DNA of 64,000 nucleotides from Agriotes lineatus (taxonomy: Eukaryota > Arthropoda > Insecta > Coleoptera > Elateridae), in contig CALNHX010005876.1 in assembly GCA_940337035.1 (NCBI GenBank), positions 35,377 to 99,376 of the forward strand. The letters are read 5' to 3'. The notes under the pieces are model-generated. The model did no database searches and was not told where the DNA came from. It worked only from the letters and a program-made list of their open reading frames with translations. A program made the translations under genes and the position numbers. Numbering within the stretch: position 1 is the stretch's first letter; the number at the start of each line of letters is the position of its first letter. Positions 1-11,818 of this stretch are shown here, in pieces.

Positions 1-2150
1 GCAAAAATGTAGCATCTTAGCATGCGAGTTTTGGTGTCAAGGTCCAGATCATGGCTTTTGAATATAGTTTAATATATTGAAGATATATGAGGATGAGGAA
101 GACGAATAGGACCGGCACCTTATTAAAGATCCACATGGATAAGTCCTAGTAAATGAAGCAATGGCTACGTCCAGGAAAGAATAAATTTGCCAAAATATTT
201 GAAAATAGCAGTGATTTACAAGAGACTGCAAAAATGTATACAAAAAAATGCTTGTATAAAATGTATGCTTGCAATGTGTGGTGCAAAAAAAGTAACTACT
301 CAAACTACAGGAATGTTTAATTGATTGAACGTTTTTTATTAGTCATATACCGCAAGGTAAATGAGGTTACAGAGAATACAATATATTGCAATGGTACATA
401 AAGACTGATATTTATGTAAGTCAATGTTAAAGATTAATTTAAATAAAGTCGTTAGATCAATGTAATCAAAATAAGAAAATTTATAAAAGAATTGCCTATT
501 TAATTAAAAGTTATTAATGGAATTTAAATAAGATACAAACTAAGATGAAAGGTATAGTATTTGAGTATTCTTAGAAGATTTTATAAGGAATAAGATAAAT
601 GCAAGCTTATGTAGCATTGACAAATATATATTCTATTGAAAGAAAATAATTAAGTAGGTAGCATTCAGATAAGCTTAATTTATAGATGGCAGAAATAATC
701 GTAACTTAGCATAGAAAGAAAATTTTGTTTGGATTATTGAAAAAATAACATATTTGAAAACAACATGTAAGTAATTTAATATTTTGGTGAAAATAAATAG
801 AAATTTAGCCCTGTTTATTTTAAAATGTATTACGAGTAGATAAAAGGGTTACACTTAAATCTACAAGGTAAAAGCAAATGAAATATTAAAGAAGAATATA
901 ATAGTTACCCAAGAGAAGTTGGAATATGGTTTAACTAGATACTAACAAGAATAAGAAGCAAGAATAATAAGAATTGGATGTAATTGAGTTAATTTTAATA
1001 CTACAATTTATAAGAAGTTACGTTAATTGGAGGGTCACTGATTAGAGGACGTAAGAACTGGTTGACAGACATTGACGGAGGAACTACTGGATGTTAGAGA
1101 TTCTGTTGGTTGCTGACGGCGTGAATGGATGGAGTAGGAGCTAAGGAAGGAGAAGATTAATTTACATTCATATGTGGAAGCATACTTACCGTGAAGACGT
1201 TTGAAAAAGGGAAGCTGCAGGAGTGACAGAGGAGTAGGTGTAGGAAAAAAACTATTTCTACGAGCATCCTAAGGTTTTGCGAGTTGGTGGCTGGTTGTTC
1301 GTGGACAGTGCGTCGTTGCTGAACTGTGTAAGAGTAGGAAATGTAAAGAAGAGTGTCATCTTAAGGTGATTTGAAGTTGTTAAGAGTGCAAAGAATCCAG
1401 GTGGGTTTATAATTAGTTATATTAAAGAAATCTTAAATGAAAGACAATTAGAGAAGTATATTGAACTATAATTAAATACTTATCATATAATATTGAGTCA
1501 CAAATAGTTGGAAAGGATTTATATTTGTCATATTTGATAGAAGGGGTCGATGAGTGCTGTTTGAAGTAACAGGTGACAGCGCATGTCATTAATCAATTTA
1601 AATTCATATTCAAAAATAAAATAGCAACTAAGAAGCAACTATATAGATTAATGAACTACCCCTGATAAGAGTCTCAAAGCGATACCGGCATTATTATTTA
1701 AATAGAATTTTAAAGTTTCAATTAAATAAATCAATTTAGAAGAATATCATTTGAGCTGTCATTACATAAGCAATAAACGCGCCGCAACATAGTCCCTACA
1801 TATTTATATGGCAAGCCCAAAGTGGTGCTTCCATAGCATTTATATGCATCAGAACTGTGGGGCTTGTAAAATAAAATAAACCACGTTGTTAGTCACGACA
1901 TTACATATTTAAATCGCAACCAACTGTGGGGTTTGATTGTAACTGATAAACCAAGTTTATAGTTAGTTTGTTCATTATTAATTATGAATTAAGAGAGAGG
2001 ATTGTAAAAAGCAATCAAAATTTAAAACGTATCATATTTGATTTCTTTTGAGATAAATAAAGCATCGTATAATAGTTAAATTTGTGAACAAAACACAAAG
2101 ATTTACAATTTCATAGAAAGGTTTTTAATAAAAATAATTACAGACTAAGA
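1..2150. other. AT-rich stretch without a recognisable gene
   Basis: I see no supportable gene here. Open frames are short, low in complexity and without family motifs. The part around 1030-1400 is somewhat richer in G and looks like decayed transposon sequence, because it leads towards the gag-like remnant that follows, but I could not define long terminal repeats or a primer-binding site. Confidence 0.5.
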
Positions 2151-2163
2151 ATTTAAAATAAAA

Positions 2164-2390
2164 TGGCAGAAGAAACGAAAGAGCAGTTTGAAGAAAGATT
2201 GCAGGTTGTAATACAAAATATGTTTGAGAATTTAACACCTGAGCCGAGTAGGACGTTAAGAAAGTTTAGCGAGGAAATTATATGACAAATGGAGAAAGAT
2301 AGAGAGGAAGGACATAAAAGATGGCAGAAGGAGGACGAGAAAAGAGAGAACAGCAGAAAGAAGAAAGCCGAGGAAAGTGAAAAATAGAAG
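2164..2390 (+). pseudogene. gag-like remnant of a retroelement (tentative)
   Basis: An ATG at 2164 opens a frame beginning M-A-E-E-T-K-E-Q-F-E-E and running about 40 codons to a TGA. The same frame then continues for about 38 codons of charged, coiled-coil-like residues rich in K, E and R to a second stop. Such highly charged stretches at the start of a reading frame are common in insect LTR-retrotransposon gag proteins. No zinc knuckle, protease or polymerase follows, so this is a broken fragment at best. A low-complexity host exon is an alternative. Confidence 0.3.
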
Positions 2391-2848
2391 ATTAGTTTGG
2401 TACCATCTGTAAGTGGAAACTTGCCAGGAAGCTGTTAGGTTGACAGTAGCATGCAAGGGTGCAAGGAACAGGACCATATCTGCAAGAAGCCAGGGTTTTG
2501 ACAGGTTGGAGTTTGTTTGACGGTTGGCAGAGCATCGAGGCTAATAGCATAAAGACGCCGCAACATGAGTAAATAAAAACATTTTGAATTTTAGGTTTGA
2601 CTTCTTTATTAAGGCGTCTACTAAAAAAGGTAGCGTTAATTTAGCATCATTGTGCCCTACGATGGATTCAGCAGAACAACATTAAAAGCGCGTGTATTTG
2701 CAAACACAGTTGTGACTGGGAAACCAAGATATTTCAGCGGAAGGTTGGGGTTGGAAATATGATACAGGGAAGTGTTTTCCAATCCTAATGACACAAGCTC
2801 CACAAAACATCTTAAAAACTATTTTTTGCAACTACAAAACTAGTTGCG

Positions 2849-2983
2849 GGCCAGCTTATGGGTATAGGAAGTGGCCTTTATTGCTCGGCGGCTTGCGATG
2901 AATGTGGCGGAAATGGTTGCCTCAATTCACGACCGGCAGTATCAATAGAAGAATTAGAGGAAGAAGAAATTAAAGCTAAATAA
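2849..2983 (+). pseudogene. cysteine-rich C-terminal tail of a transposon-type protein
   Basis: A 44-residue open stretch ends at a TAA and contains Y-C-S-A-A-C-D-E-C-G-G-N-G-C-L-N, followed by an acidic tail. A closely spaced C-x3-C-x2-C-x4-C-L-N arrangement is typical of the C-terminal tails of several insect DNA-transposon proteins. The preceding sequence contains stops in every frame, so only the tail is readable. The family cannot be assigned from this alone. Confidence 0.35.
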
Positions 2984-3610
2984 GTTTTTTCTTGCTTTTA
3001 AATGTATCTTGGGTTAATTTTAATAAATCAATGAAAGTGTAATATCTTTAATACTCATTTAACTCTTCTATCATTTGTTTCTACCATTTTTCAGACATAG
3101 TTTTCCATTTTTGATAAATTTTAACAAAAAATTTGGGATGAGCGACCCAAAAAACCCCTAGGTATAAGAGAAATTTAAAAAATTTACCCTTTTCCACCAT
3201 TTTGGATCCGCCATTTTTTATTTTAGTTGAGTTTTAATGTCAAATTCGTAATCAGCGATCCCAAAAACCCCCCAGACATCTAATTAAAAATAAAATACAC
3301 AATTAGACCTTCGACGCGATTTTATTTTTAGACCCATTTTGAGGCCAGATTCGTAATCTGTGACCCCAAAAACCTTATGTTATCAAATTTCAGGCAATTG
3401 TTTAAAGAAATAAAATAGTTACAAATTGTTTAATTAAGAATATATTAAAAAACACTTATTTGTTAATAACAATTGAAAAAATAAAAAGCACACTTTCTCA
3501 CCTATGGGAAACTTTTCTTCACTAAACGATATTAGCTCATGCTAGCCCGTAGCTGTTGAATTTTAGCCCGTAGCTACTGGCCTAAATATTAGAAATTAGA
3601 AAGCGAAAAT

Positions 3611-3930
3611 ATGCTCGAAGGAACATTCTTACCGAACGGTGTTCACTGCCTAATTATTGGTGAAGACGCATCGCAGCGATTTCAATCATTGGAAGCCCAG
3701 CCTAAATTTAAAGATCAGTACGCAAAGAATACAATAAGATGACTTTGCTGGTTAAGCAACAAAAACGGCTTCAGTTTAGCCCAGGAATTCAAATCCGCCA
3801 GATCGAAAAATCAGTACTCTGTCAGCTATTCGGCTGTTTGAAAAGCCTACTAGAATCGAAATGACAAACAAGTTCCAACGCGAAAACCGCAGGTCTTTAT
3901 CACTTCGAACATACGCCTGCTGCGATAAAT
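3611..3930 (+). pseudogene. possible Tc1/mariner-type DNA-binding domain remnant
   Basis: From an ATG at 3611 the translation has patches suggesting the helix-turn-helix half of a Tc1-like transposase: a basic helix, then an F-S-L-A-Q-E-F segment, then V-S-Y-S-A-V, then R-K-P-Q-V-F-I-T-S. Several stops interrupt it and no catalytic DDE/D region follows. This rests on residue pattern only. Confidence 0.25.
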
Positions 3931-5481
3931 TTGAATTGTTTTGCTTCAATAATTAGATATAAGGTGGTCCGAAATAAGGTGCCAAATGCTTTAAAGCGCT
4001 ATAGAAATGAAATTGAAACGGGGTGTTACAATCTTCGTTATTATTAGAGCTACAGGAAAATGATTTAAACATTATAAGGTCAACTTTTCGAGGGTAAAAC
4101 AACACAAACAGAACACTCTTTTACTTGTCGGGCTACAGTCGGAAAATTTCTATTCAACGTCACAGTTCATTTGTTTCTCAAAATATTAAAACAATGTAGG
4201 GCTCCTTTCCGGCGTTTGTAAGCGGGTGATTAGTAAGGGTACGTAAACTGCAGCGGGCACCTTTCAGGTAGTTTTTGGGACGTACGTAAACTGCAGCGGG
4301 GTCATAAAATTAACTTTGACAACTAATCACATCAATTCCCCTCACACATTATTCAGGCTTGGGACTGACAAAATATACATTTTAAATATATATTCGGCGT
4401 GTTTAAAAATGATGGAAAAAGCTTATCTCCACTTTTTTTAGACAAATAACATGCAAGTACCGTGAGATCATTTAAAAAGAGAGTGCTTTGGAATTTCTGT
4501 TTTTGAACATTTACTGTAATTTTTGACGTTTAGTAAAGCGTATGTCTTGTTATAGGCGCAAGATTCTCATAACAAACGGAGTTCCAATTTTAAGTTTCCA
4601 AAATGAACCAAAATTTAGCGTACATTTGCATAGACAACATGCTTCACACACAGGCGTTTAAAGTGACCTAATCCAAGAGTACAGCCTATCTATATTTGGA
4701 ACAAAAAGTGGTGATGAGGAAACTACCAAAAATGGCAAGTTACAGGCATTAGGAAAATTGCGTGAAGCTGGAATAAAGCCATTTTGACACTTGCATTGGA
4801 TAGTTGATCATCTAATATTTTTTCTAAGATTATCGAAGCAAATCGTTTGTAATTAGAAATTTCCATTGCGTCTCGTTTTTTGAAATAAAAGTAAAAATGT
4901 TGAGTTCTCCCATCAAAGTGGAAAATCTTCATCAAACAATGCTTGATTGAATAAAATCTGAGCGGACCATTTCTCATTGAGAATTCATCTTCATCAATTG
5001 TGTTTTAATTTTTCAATCTTGTAGCTCTTTTCATGTTGGATTTCTGAACTGGATAAATGTTTTTTCTTGTTTTTATGTTATAATTGAGTTTATTTGCTTC
5101 ATCACTCCACAAGTGCATAGCGGTGAGAAGTATTGCATAACGTTTTTCAATATTTTATTTCTAGGAACCTCTTATAAGCTTATTTACCTCATCACACCTT
5201 AAATTTGTTTTATTTTATTGTATTTTACAGTTCTTGTTGCCAATTTTAAATCATTTTCAAGTTCATATTTCCCTTTTATGCTAGGTTTTCCATTTGCGTA
5301 TTTTAAATGCCATCTCTAATTTCTGTGTTGATTTTTTATATGAATTTGATTTTTCCATTATCATTTATTGCAATAATTGATGGTCTGATGAGAAACTGTA
5401 GTTATTTAGCGCCTGTTATTTTTACGATTTTCTTCCTTGTTAATATGAAGCCAATTTGGGACATTCACCACTGGGCGATAC
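3931..5481. other. AT-rich non-coding stretch
   Basis: No gene is supportable. A short motif containing ACGTAAACTGCAGCGGG occurs twice (about 4242 and 4286) and hints at a decayed repeat. An 84-codon minus-strand frame at 4723-4977 has no recognisable motif. Confidence 0.45.
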
Positions 5482-5485
5482 TTAA

Positions 5486-6094
5486 CCCTCCAGTACCCGT
5501 TAAAAATTCTAAGACATCAGTACCCGCACCGGTCTCGCAGTCCGACACCCCTTTGCCACCCCCATAAAAATAATGAGATATCTTATGGCATTAGTTTCGT
5601 GTTCACTAACGTCTTCATAATCAGATATTTCCTGTTCAGTGTCACTGTTCATTTCCCTAGTTTCCAATAAATTATCTTCGTCAGACGATGGCACATCATC
5701 ATAAAACGCGTTGTCGACATCCTCCTCCGCTATTATATCTCGCATCGTCTGTTCTAGTCGCGCCTGTTCTTTCTCATAAAATTTGCCATGACTATAATAA
5801 TGTTTTAGTATAACAGTATTACTAAAAATGCAGAAAATACTTTCTTCTCCTCACATTGGTCGTATATCAAAGGTAAAAATAAAAGCAACTCGGGTACCTG
5901 CTTCGGTCTCTGAAACCGAAATTATAAATAACTTTTAAACCACTGCACGCACGAACTCAAAACTGCATACGGAGCTTCAATGGAAATATATAGGAAGATA
6001 GTGAAATGGGGGGTAAACTAACGCTAGCACATTAAGTAATATACTGCATCATGTGGTTGCTCGGTCTCACAGACCGTAAACGGGTACTGAAGGG
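5486..6094 (-). mobile_element. piggyBac-type non-autonomous element (609 bp) with TTAA target duplications
   Basis: The left end reads CCCTCCAGTACCCGTT and the right end, on the opposite strand, CCCTTCAGTACCCGTT, a one-mismatch terminal inverted repeat of at least 16 bp. TTAA flanks both sides (5482-5485 and 6095-6098), the hallmark of piggyBac insertion. Motifs of the form CGGTCTC..AGACCG sit near both ends and once internally (about 5530, 5901 and 6061), as subterminal transposase-binding repeats often do. The interior holds the acidic start of a transposase on the minus strand and lacks the catalytic core, so this is an internal-deletion derivative. Confidence 0.88.
5509..5745 (-). pseudogene. 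N-terminal fragment of a piggyBac transposase
   Basis: The readable frame starts M-R-D-I-I-A-E-E-D-V-D and is very rich in D, E and S over about 50 residues, as is usual for the disordered acidic N-terminus of piggyBac transposases. It then runs into the terminal inverted repeat. The conserved DDE_Tnp_1_7 core is absent. Its position inside TTAA-flanked piggyBac ends supports the assignment more than the residues themselves do. Confidence 0.55.
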
Positions 6095-6627
6095 TTAAAG
6101 GCGCGTCTTCCTTGCCGTGTCTGAAATATTGTATTTGCTACAATTAAACATTGACTTAACCTGAACACCCTCCACTTCGAGAACTTCCCAGATTGCTTCG
6201 AGTAGTTACCTCACCGAAAAGCCTTTAATGTTTACTTGGATTAAGCTGTTTTCAATAAAGGATTTGTAACTTACATGTTTGGCTTATTGACGGCTTCACC
6301 GACCAGCATTTTGTATTCTTGGTAAGGACCGTTTTGTTTCATAGAATTTGTCTCCATTGAAATCAAAATGAAGTTCTATTTGCATCTTTTAGTTAAATGT
6401 TAAAAGGCTGAGGACTAAACATAATATTGCAAAATAATTCTACGGCCTATGAAACAATACCATTACTAATAAATAGCAACAACCACAACCCCTCTACCTC
6501 ACACTTACCCACTAACAAACTAAACCAACATCTCATTTACTTTAATTCAGACTCAATGAAGTACGATTTATGCTACATTTTCATATTTACATTAAATAAA
6601 TTAACATTAAAAAGCGCGTTCAAGCTA

Positions 6628-7662
6628 CTATGCCACACCATGACTGATCACATGCTTCTTTAGTGTATATTTCCGTTTAGTACAGAAATTGCACAATTTA
6701 CACTGAAAGGGCTTTGCATCCGTATGTGTCAGCATGTGTTTCACAACCGTCCCCCGTTCAGCAGCACTGAAGTCACACTTTTCACATTTATGCGGCTTCA
6801 GTTCCAAGTGAGCTACCATAACATGTGTGCGCAGTCTCTGCTTCGTTATGGCAGCGTACTTGCACTCCGGGCAGCTGTAAGGCTTCTCCTCTTGATGCAG
6901 TTTCATGTGTAATGTCAAAGCATCTTTTCGTTTGGTGCGGTATTTGCAGTTGGTGCACTGGTAGGGCCGTTGGTCGCTGTGTACAGATCGATGCTTGTTC
7001 AAAGTGCTTCGTTCTGCTGTACTGAAGGAACATTTGTCGCATTTGTGGGGCCTGTTGATGAGCGGCCTCAACAGCTTAGTTTTTTTCTTAATTATCTCGT
7101 TAAATTTCTGCAGTGGACTAGAATTTTGACCTTCAGGAACTTCAATAAACGTATCTTGGAAGTCTTCGGCGCTATTTTGTGCTCCAGCAAAGTTGCTTTC
7201 GTCAGTTTCAAGTTGAAGAACTTCAAAAGGCTCTGGGACTACTGCTGTATATTCTTCCTTAATAAACACATCGTTTTCTATACAATTTTCTACTGGCGTT
7301 TGCTCTGGCAATGTAGTGGAGTCTTGAACTATATCAAGGAGGTTAATGCCGAGGTGTTTATTCTCTATATATGCTCTAATGCGCTCCTCTGTTTGCAAAC
7401 ACTGATTTTTGAAAATATATGCCGAATGCAGAGCAGTTATGCACGGCACACACATGATTGGTTCTGATACTAAACTGGTAGCCTGAAATTATACTATGGT
7501 CTAGCAACATTAAGAGTTAGCTGTAACCAAGTTACAGCTTACCATTTCCGGGACGCAGAACGCAAGCTGCTTTCTGAGCTCCTCGGACTTACTGTTGGAA
7601 GTTAGACTAACGAAACTTGTGCCTGAGATTTGATGCAAGCAAGTTCTGCAAACTTGCAGCAT
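6628..7662 (-). CDS. ZAD and C2H2 zinc-finger protein, two exons, 324 aa
   Basis: Probable nuclear DNA-binding transcription factor. Exon 1 (7543-7662) encodes 40 residues starting M-L-Q-V-C-R-T-C. A 60-bp intron (7483-7542; GT..AG, donor GTAAGC, acceptor TTTCAG) follows, and exon 2 (6628-7482) stays in frame. The join completes a ZAD domain at residues 1-80, with metal ligands C5, C8, C51 and C54; ZAD mediates dimerisation in insect zinc-finger proteins. An acidic linker carries I-K-E-E at 114-117. Five C2H2 fingers occupy about 187-322, separated by typical H-x-E/L-K-P-type linkers. An ATG-initiated frame confined to exon 2 would start mid-domain at residue 50 and lose half of ZAD, so the two-exon model is preferred. 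Target DNA is unknown. Confidence 0.9.
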
Positions 7663-10600
7663 ATTTATTCCCTTATTTTAAGTAAAAATCTGGAGATTTT
7701 GTTGACAGAATAGAAGGTGTAGGTTATGTTTCTGAGAATTTGAACTAATTTATGAAATTGATTAGCTAATCTTATAGTGTACGTCGCCCAATTTGAAGTA
7801 CCGTTTCTACAGCCTATTGTGGTTGATTCAATAGCATTAATGTTGACTATGGAAATTTCAATATAGCATTTACAAGATGTGATATGAGGTGTACTACATA
7901 ATATTGAATTAAATGAAATTTATGTGAACTACTGTAACAAACATTAACCTACTAGTTGGTAAAGCCTATTTTACATTATACTTTTTTCATTTAGAAACTA
8001 GATCAACCTGTAAATAATGCTGGCTAGTTACATAAGATTATTATATAAGTATTAACATATAGATGATTATCGTCGACGTGGGTATATTGTGATACCTACA
8101 TTAAATTTCAGTTTTTGGTTGAATCACCTAATGGTTAAATCGAAGCCAAGAAGACTAATCGAAGCTTAAAGCTCCATGGTACGAGGAGCCGGATCTAGGA
8201 GAATTGGCGCCTACTGCAAACTAACATTTTGACACGTCTTGTACCTGAAGCCCCCACCACTCCTCTCACGATAAGGTGTAGGCATTAAAGAATTCCGTTA
8301 TTGCATCGGACACAAAAAACTATGACTCACATTGGTACAGCGTTCTAAAGTTCATTCATAACAACAATTTGCAAGAAGAAAAACATACAATTTATATTTC
8401 TTAATTTTTTCTTTGCTAAACAATTTTTTTATTTTAATTACAGAGCAGTTTCTTTGACAAGACAGAAAAAGAAAATATTGAGCTGCTCAAATGCGATTTG
8501 TAAGACAGGTGGCTGGATATTCTAAGCTGGATTATAAAACAAAAGAGAAGAGAAGAAAAGTACAGTTTCTTACATGACAAAATACAAGGGGGAAGTGCCT
8601 AAATCTTTATCTTTTATTTTCAAATTAATTAGTGAGAATTTTAAAATCTAAAAAGAGTAAACGATGTACTGTAGATGAAATGGTGGGATGGCGACGCAAA
8701 ACGCATTGTAGATGAAATCACATATAGGGTGTCCGAAAAATATGGAGCAGTACTCAGTAAATATTTATTTTATAAAAAAATATTTTAAATAAAAGTTGTT
8801 TAATATTTTGTTTTACATCACAGCACCATATAATAACAAGGCGGCCTTATATTCTCTTTATTTCATATGGATTTTCTTTTTCTTTTCAATGGTGCAACAA
8901 TTTAATATGCGTATAGAAGTAAATTTTGGAGAAACAAGCAAAAACGTGCTCGCAAAGTACCACACTTCGATTGTGCATTGTTTTTCTATCCTTTGCACGC
9001 TGTTTGGCCTATCACCGTCCTAGCATGATATACTTTTTGAGATCGTTTAGCGACCTTCAGCTCGCGAAAGGCAAATTATCGATCCGTTGCTATGCCGTAA
9101 CTAGATTACGCCGTCGATTGTTACGATTTTGTTTGTAGGTGTTCTGCACAAGTGCGCGCCGTGTTTTGTTAACAGCGCACTTGGCCTTTTCTTCCTTTGC
9201 TGGAGTCTCGCAAGCCGATCGCATGTAATATTTCGTTGTTGCCAATTGCTATAGCGTTGGGGCTGTTAGTGAATTTTTAGGTCACATTAGTGCCCTGTAG
9301 TTCATTCACGTAATCGCGAATCTTTATTGGTTACTTTAACGCCAATTATTGGGATTTATCTACCCATCATCTTTGATTGCGGATTATTATCTGCATGCGT
9401 ACTGAGGTTGTGAGTAGTGAGCGATTATTCTTTCTTGTTCATAATTGTAATTAGGCATTCTCCTTACGATTTATAGAGCCAGCCTTGAAGTCGTTAAAGA
9501 TTGAAGTGTTAGTTTCTGAGCGACTTACCATGCCACTACGGAGGCCCCGCTTTTGAGGTCGAGCTCCATAATTTATGTAACTTGTTTCCCGGTGCCGTCT
9601 CGCATTAACTTGAGAGTATTTAAAAATAGAGCTGTGTTGTTCATGGTAAACACGCACCTGTATGAATTGCTTTATTTGCAAGCCTTAATTCATCAGCGAA
9701 CCCTGCATTACGCCCGTATCCTTGTTCGAGTCAAACTTGTGCATTCACTGAACTAAATTTATATTTATTGTGGTGGTATTCTATGAACCTCCTGCTGTGT
9801 TTGGTTTATGGAGTCACCGTGCATTTATAATTGCTCGCTAATTTAACCTGCCAACCAATCAACAAGACTTGTTAGTAACTTAAGGGTTTAAATATGTATT
9901 ACGCTAAAGAAACTGGGTAACTTTGTTCTTTGCGATTTCTTGCAACCAAGTACTGACGTGTTGAAGTTCGTAATTTTAGCTTATAGCAATTGACCTGGTT
10001 GCAGTTACAAGTAGGCGAGTGCTCTGTTGAACGTAAATTATTGATCCTTGGTTTTATGTATGGCCAGTGCAAGTAATTTATGTGACAAACCTTTATGAGT
10101 CTGTTTCAGATCGTAGCGAATTCGGCTACGAAAATCTTAATGGGTTTAAGAGTTCTCGTAAGCTAAATGAGCATATGTGTTGTATTGGCAGACTTTTTGG
10201 CGCACCCTGGTCATTTGAACACCTTTTGCTATTTCGCCGCCTTCAGTGTAGCTGATTGGCTTTCTATGTCCGTGTAGCCTGAACGTTTGTTTGATACGAT
10301 ATGAAACTGTTTGTAGTACTTGAGTCTAAAATTTATTTGGCATTCATGGCAAACTGGGTCCTTCATAATGCAACGATATGTAAGTACCTTAAATAGGTAG
10401 CGTTCTTAACAGAGTAGATAATATTTCTGACTGCAATGTTTTTCTTGCGAATTAGTGTAGTTGGCATTAATAAGTTAAGTTGTTTTTACATATTTTGTGC
10501 ATAATTTTGAACATTCTTCAGCCGTTATTAGATGTAATAAAAGTTGGTTTTTCTGCGGTGCGCTTTATTTATTAAAGACGTTAAAAACAATTTCCTTCTT

Positions 10601-11818
10601 CTGTAACATATTTATTTACAAGTCAATGTGACATTAGAGACTATGCAAAAAGTTGTCATTTTGACACGAATGTTGTTTAATCTCAAATTAAACAGATTTA
10701 AATTTCATTTTCAAATTTAAGAAATACAGTTAAACAGGTTTAAAAATGCAAATTTAATTTCACATACTTTCGTTCAGAAAGTTTAAAATGTCACAACTGT
10801 AAGTTAGCAACCGTGCTTAATGCATGCACGAACGACCTGTAACAGAAATGCATATATCGCGGAAATAAGCTTGCAACAACTGTTGTTATGACACTTTATA
10901 GCGACCCAGTAAGAATAAACACTTTGCACTTGGATATAATGCCATTTTAGTACCTAAGCAAATATATCTGTATATATAGACCAATATTTTTATAATAAAA
11001 ACATTCGGCATTAAGCGTTTGATTCATTAACATCGAGGTGCTACCTTTCCAAGCCTAAAAATTTGAAGTGTGAGGCTGCACTTCAGGGTAGTTACCAAAT
11101 TATAAAGTCCCTCTGAGTGGCCTGACTACTTTGTCTTGAAACACAGTTGCAGTCTCAACCGTGTGCTCAGCATTAAAGACGGAACCAGCGCAAGTAACAG
11201 AAACCTGTTTGGCCTCCAGGCAATTCTGTTCAAATGTAGACAAAATTAAATAAAGTATTTAGTTTACTATTTTGCATTTTGAAATGTTGAAAAATATAGC
11301 TACTGCTTTACTTCAAATTTGGTAGTTTAAAATTGGAAAATTTACTAAATAAATTGAAGTGTAAATTTTAAACGTCTGCGATAAATCTAAAACATGTGAT
11401 CGCAGAGGGAAAGGAATAACAATAACAAATTATATGTGTGCAAATCTCATTCATGGCCTCTATGGCACGTCAATCTATTAGAATAATTATATTCTTAGAA
11501 AAAAGTCACTTGCTATTTTTTCTCCTTCGCTACATCATGTTCTCATGTTTTAAGATTTCAACATTTAGACATTTCACTCAGCCACAGCCGAAGATGGCTT
11601 ATAAAACCGCACTCAGTGACATAACAGACTCTAAGAGCAAGAAGACGAAGACGTTACTCTTATGCTGATTTTAAGTTTTTGATCTGTTAATATTTACATC
11701 CCTACAATAGTCATTCAATATGTAAAATATAGTTACACAAATCACTACATTAGTCTTTTTAATATCCTCATTATATTACAGGTTTATATTAAATATGCAC
11801 TTAACACAAGTATAGGTT
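7663..11818. other. Long intergenic region, no gene recognised
   Basis: No reading frame here shows family motifs. The part at about 9000-10560 is less AT-rich than its surroundings and ends in a GATGTAATAAAAG stretch, so it could be an old LTR or an untranslated exon, but I could not find matching ends or a target duplication. The rest looks like plain AT-rich intergenic DNA. Confidence 0.45.

Noticed and set aside
49..303. 84-codon minus-strand open frame rich in F, S and Y
   Set aside because: Low complexity, no motif, and AT-rich flanks without gene signals; such frames arise by chance in this composition.
4723..4977. 84-codon minus-strand frame
   Set aside because: No recognisable domain, no partner exon and no homologous copy in the window.
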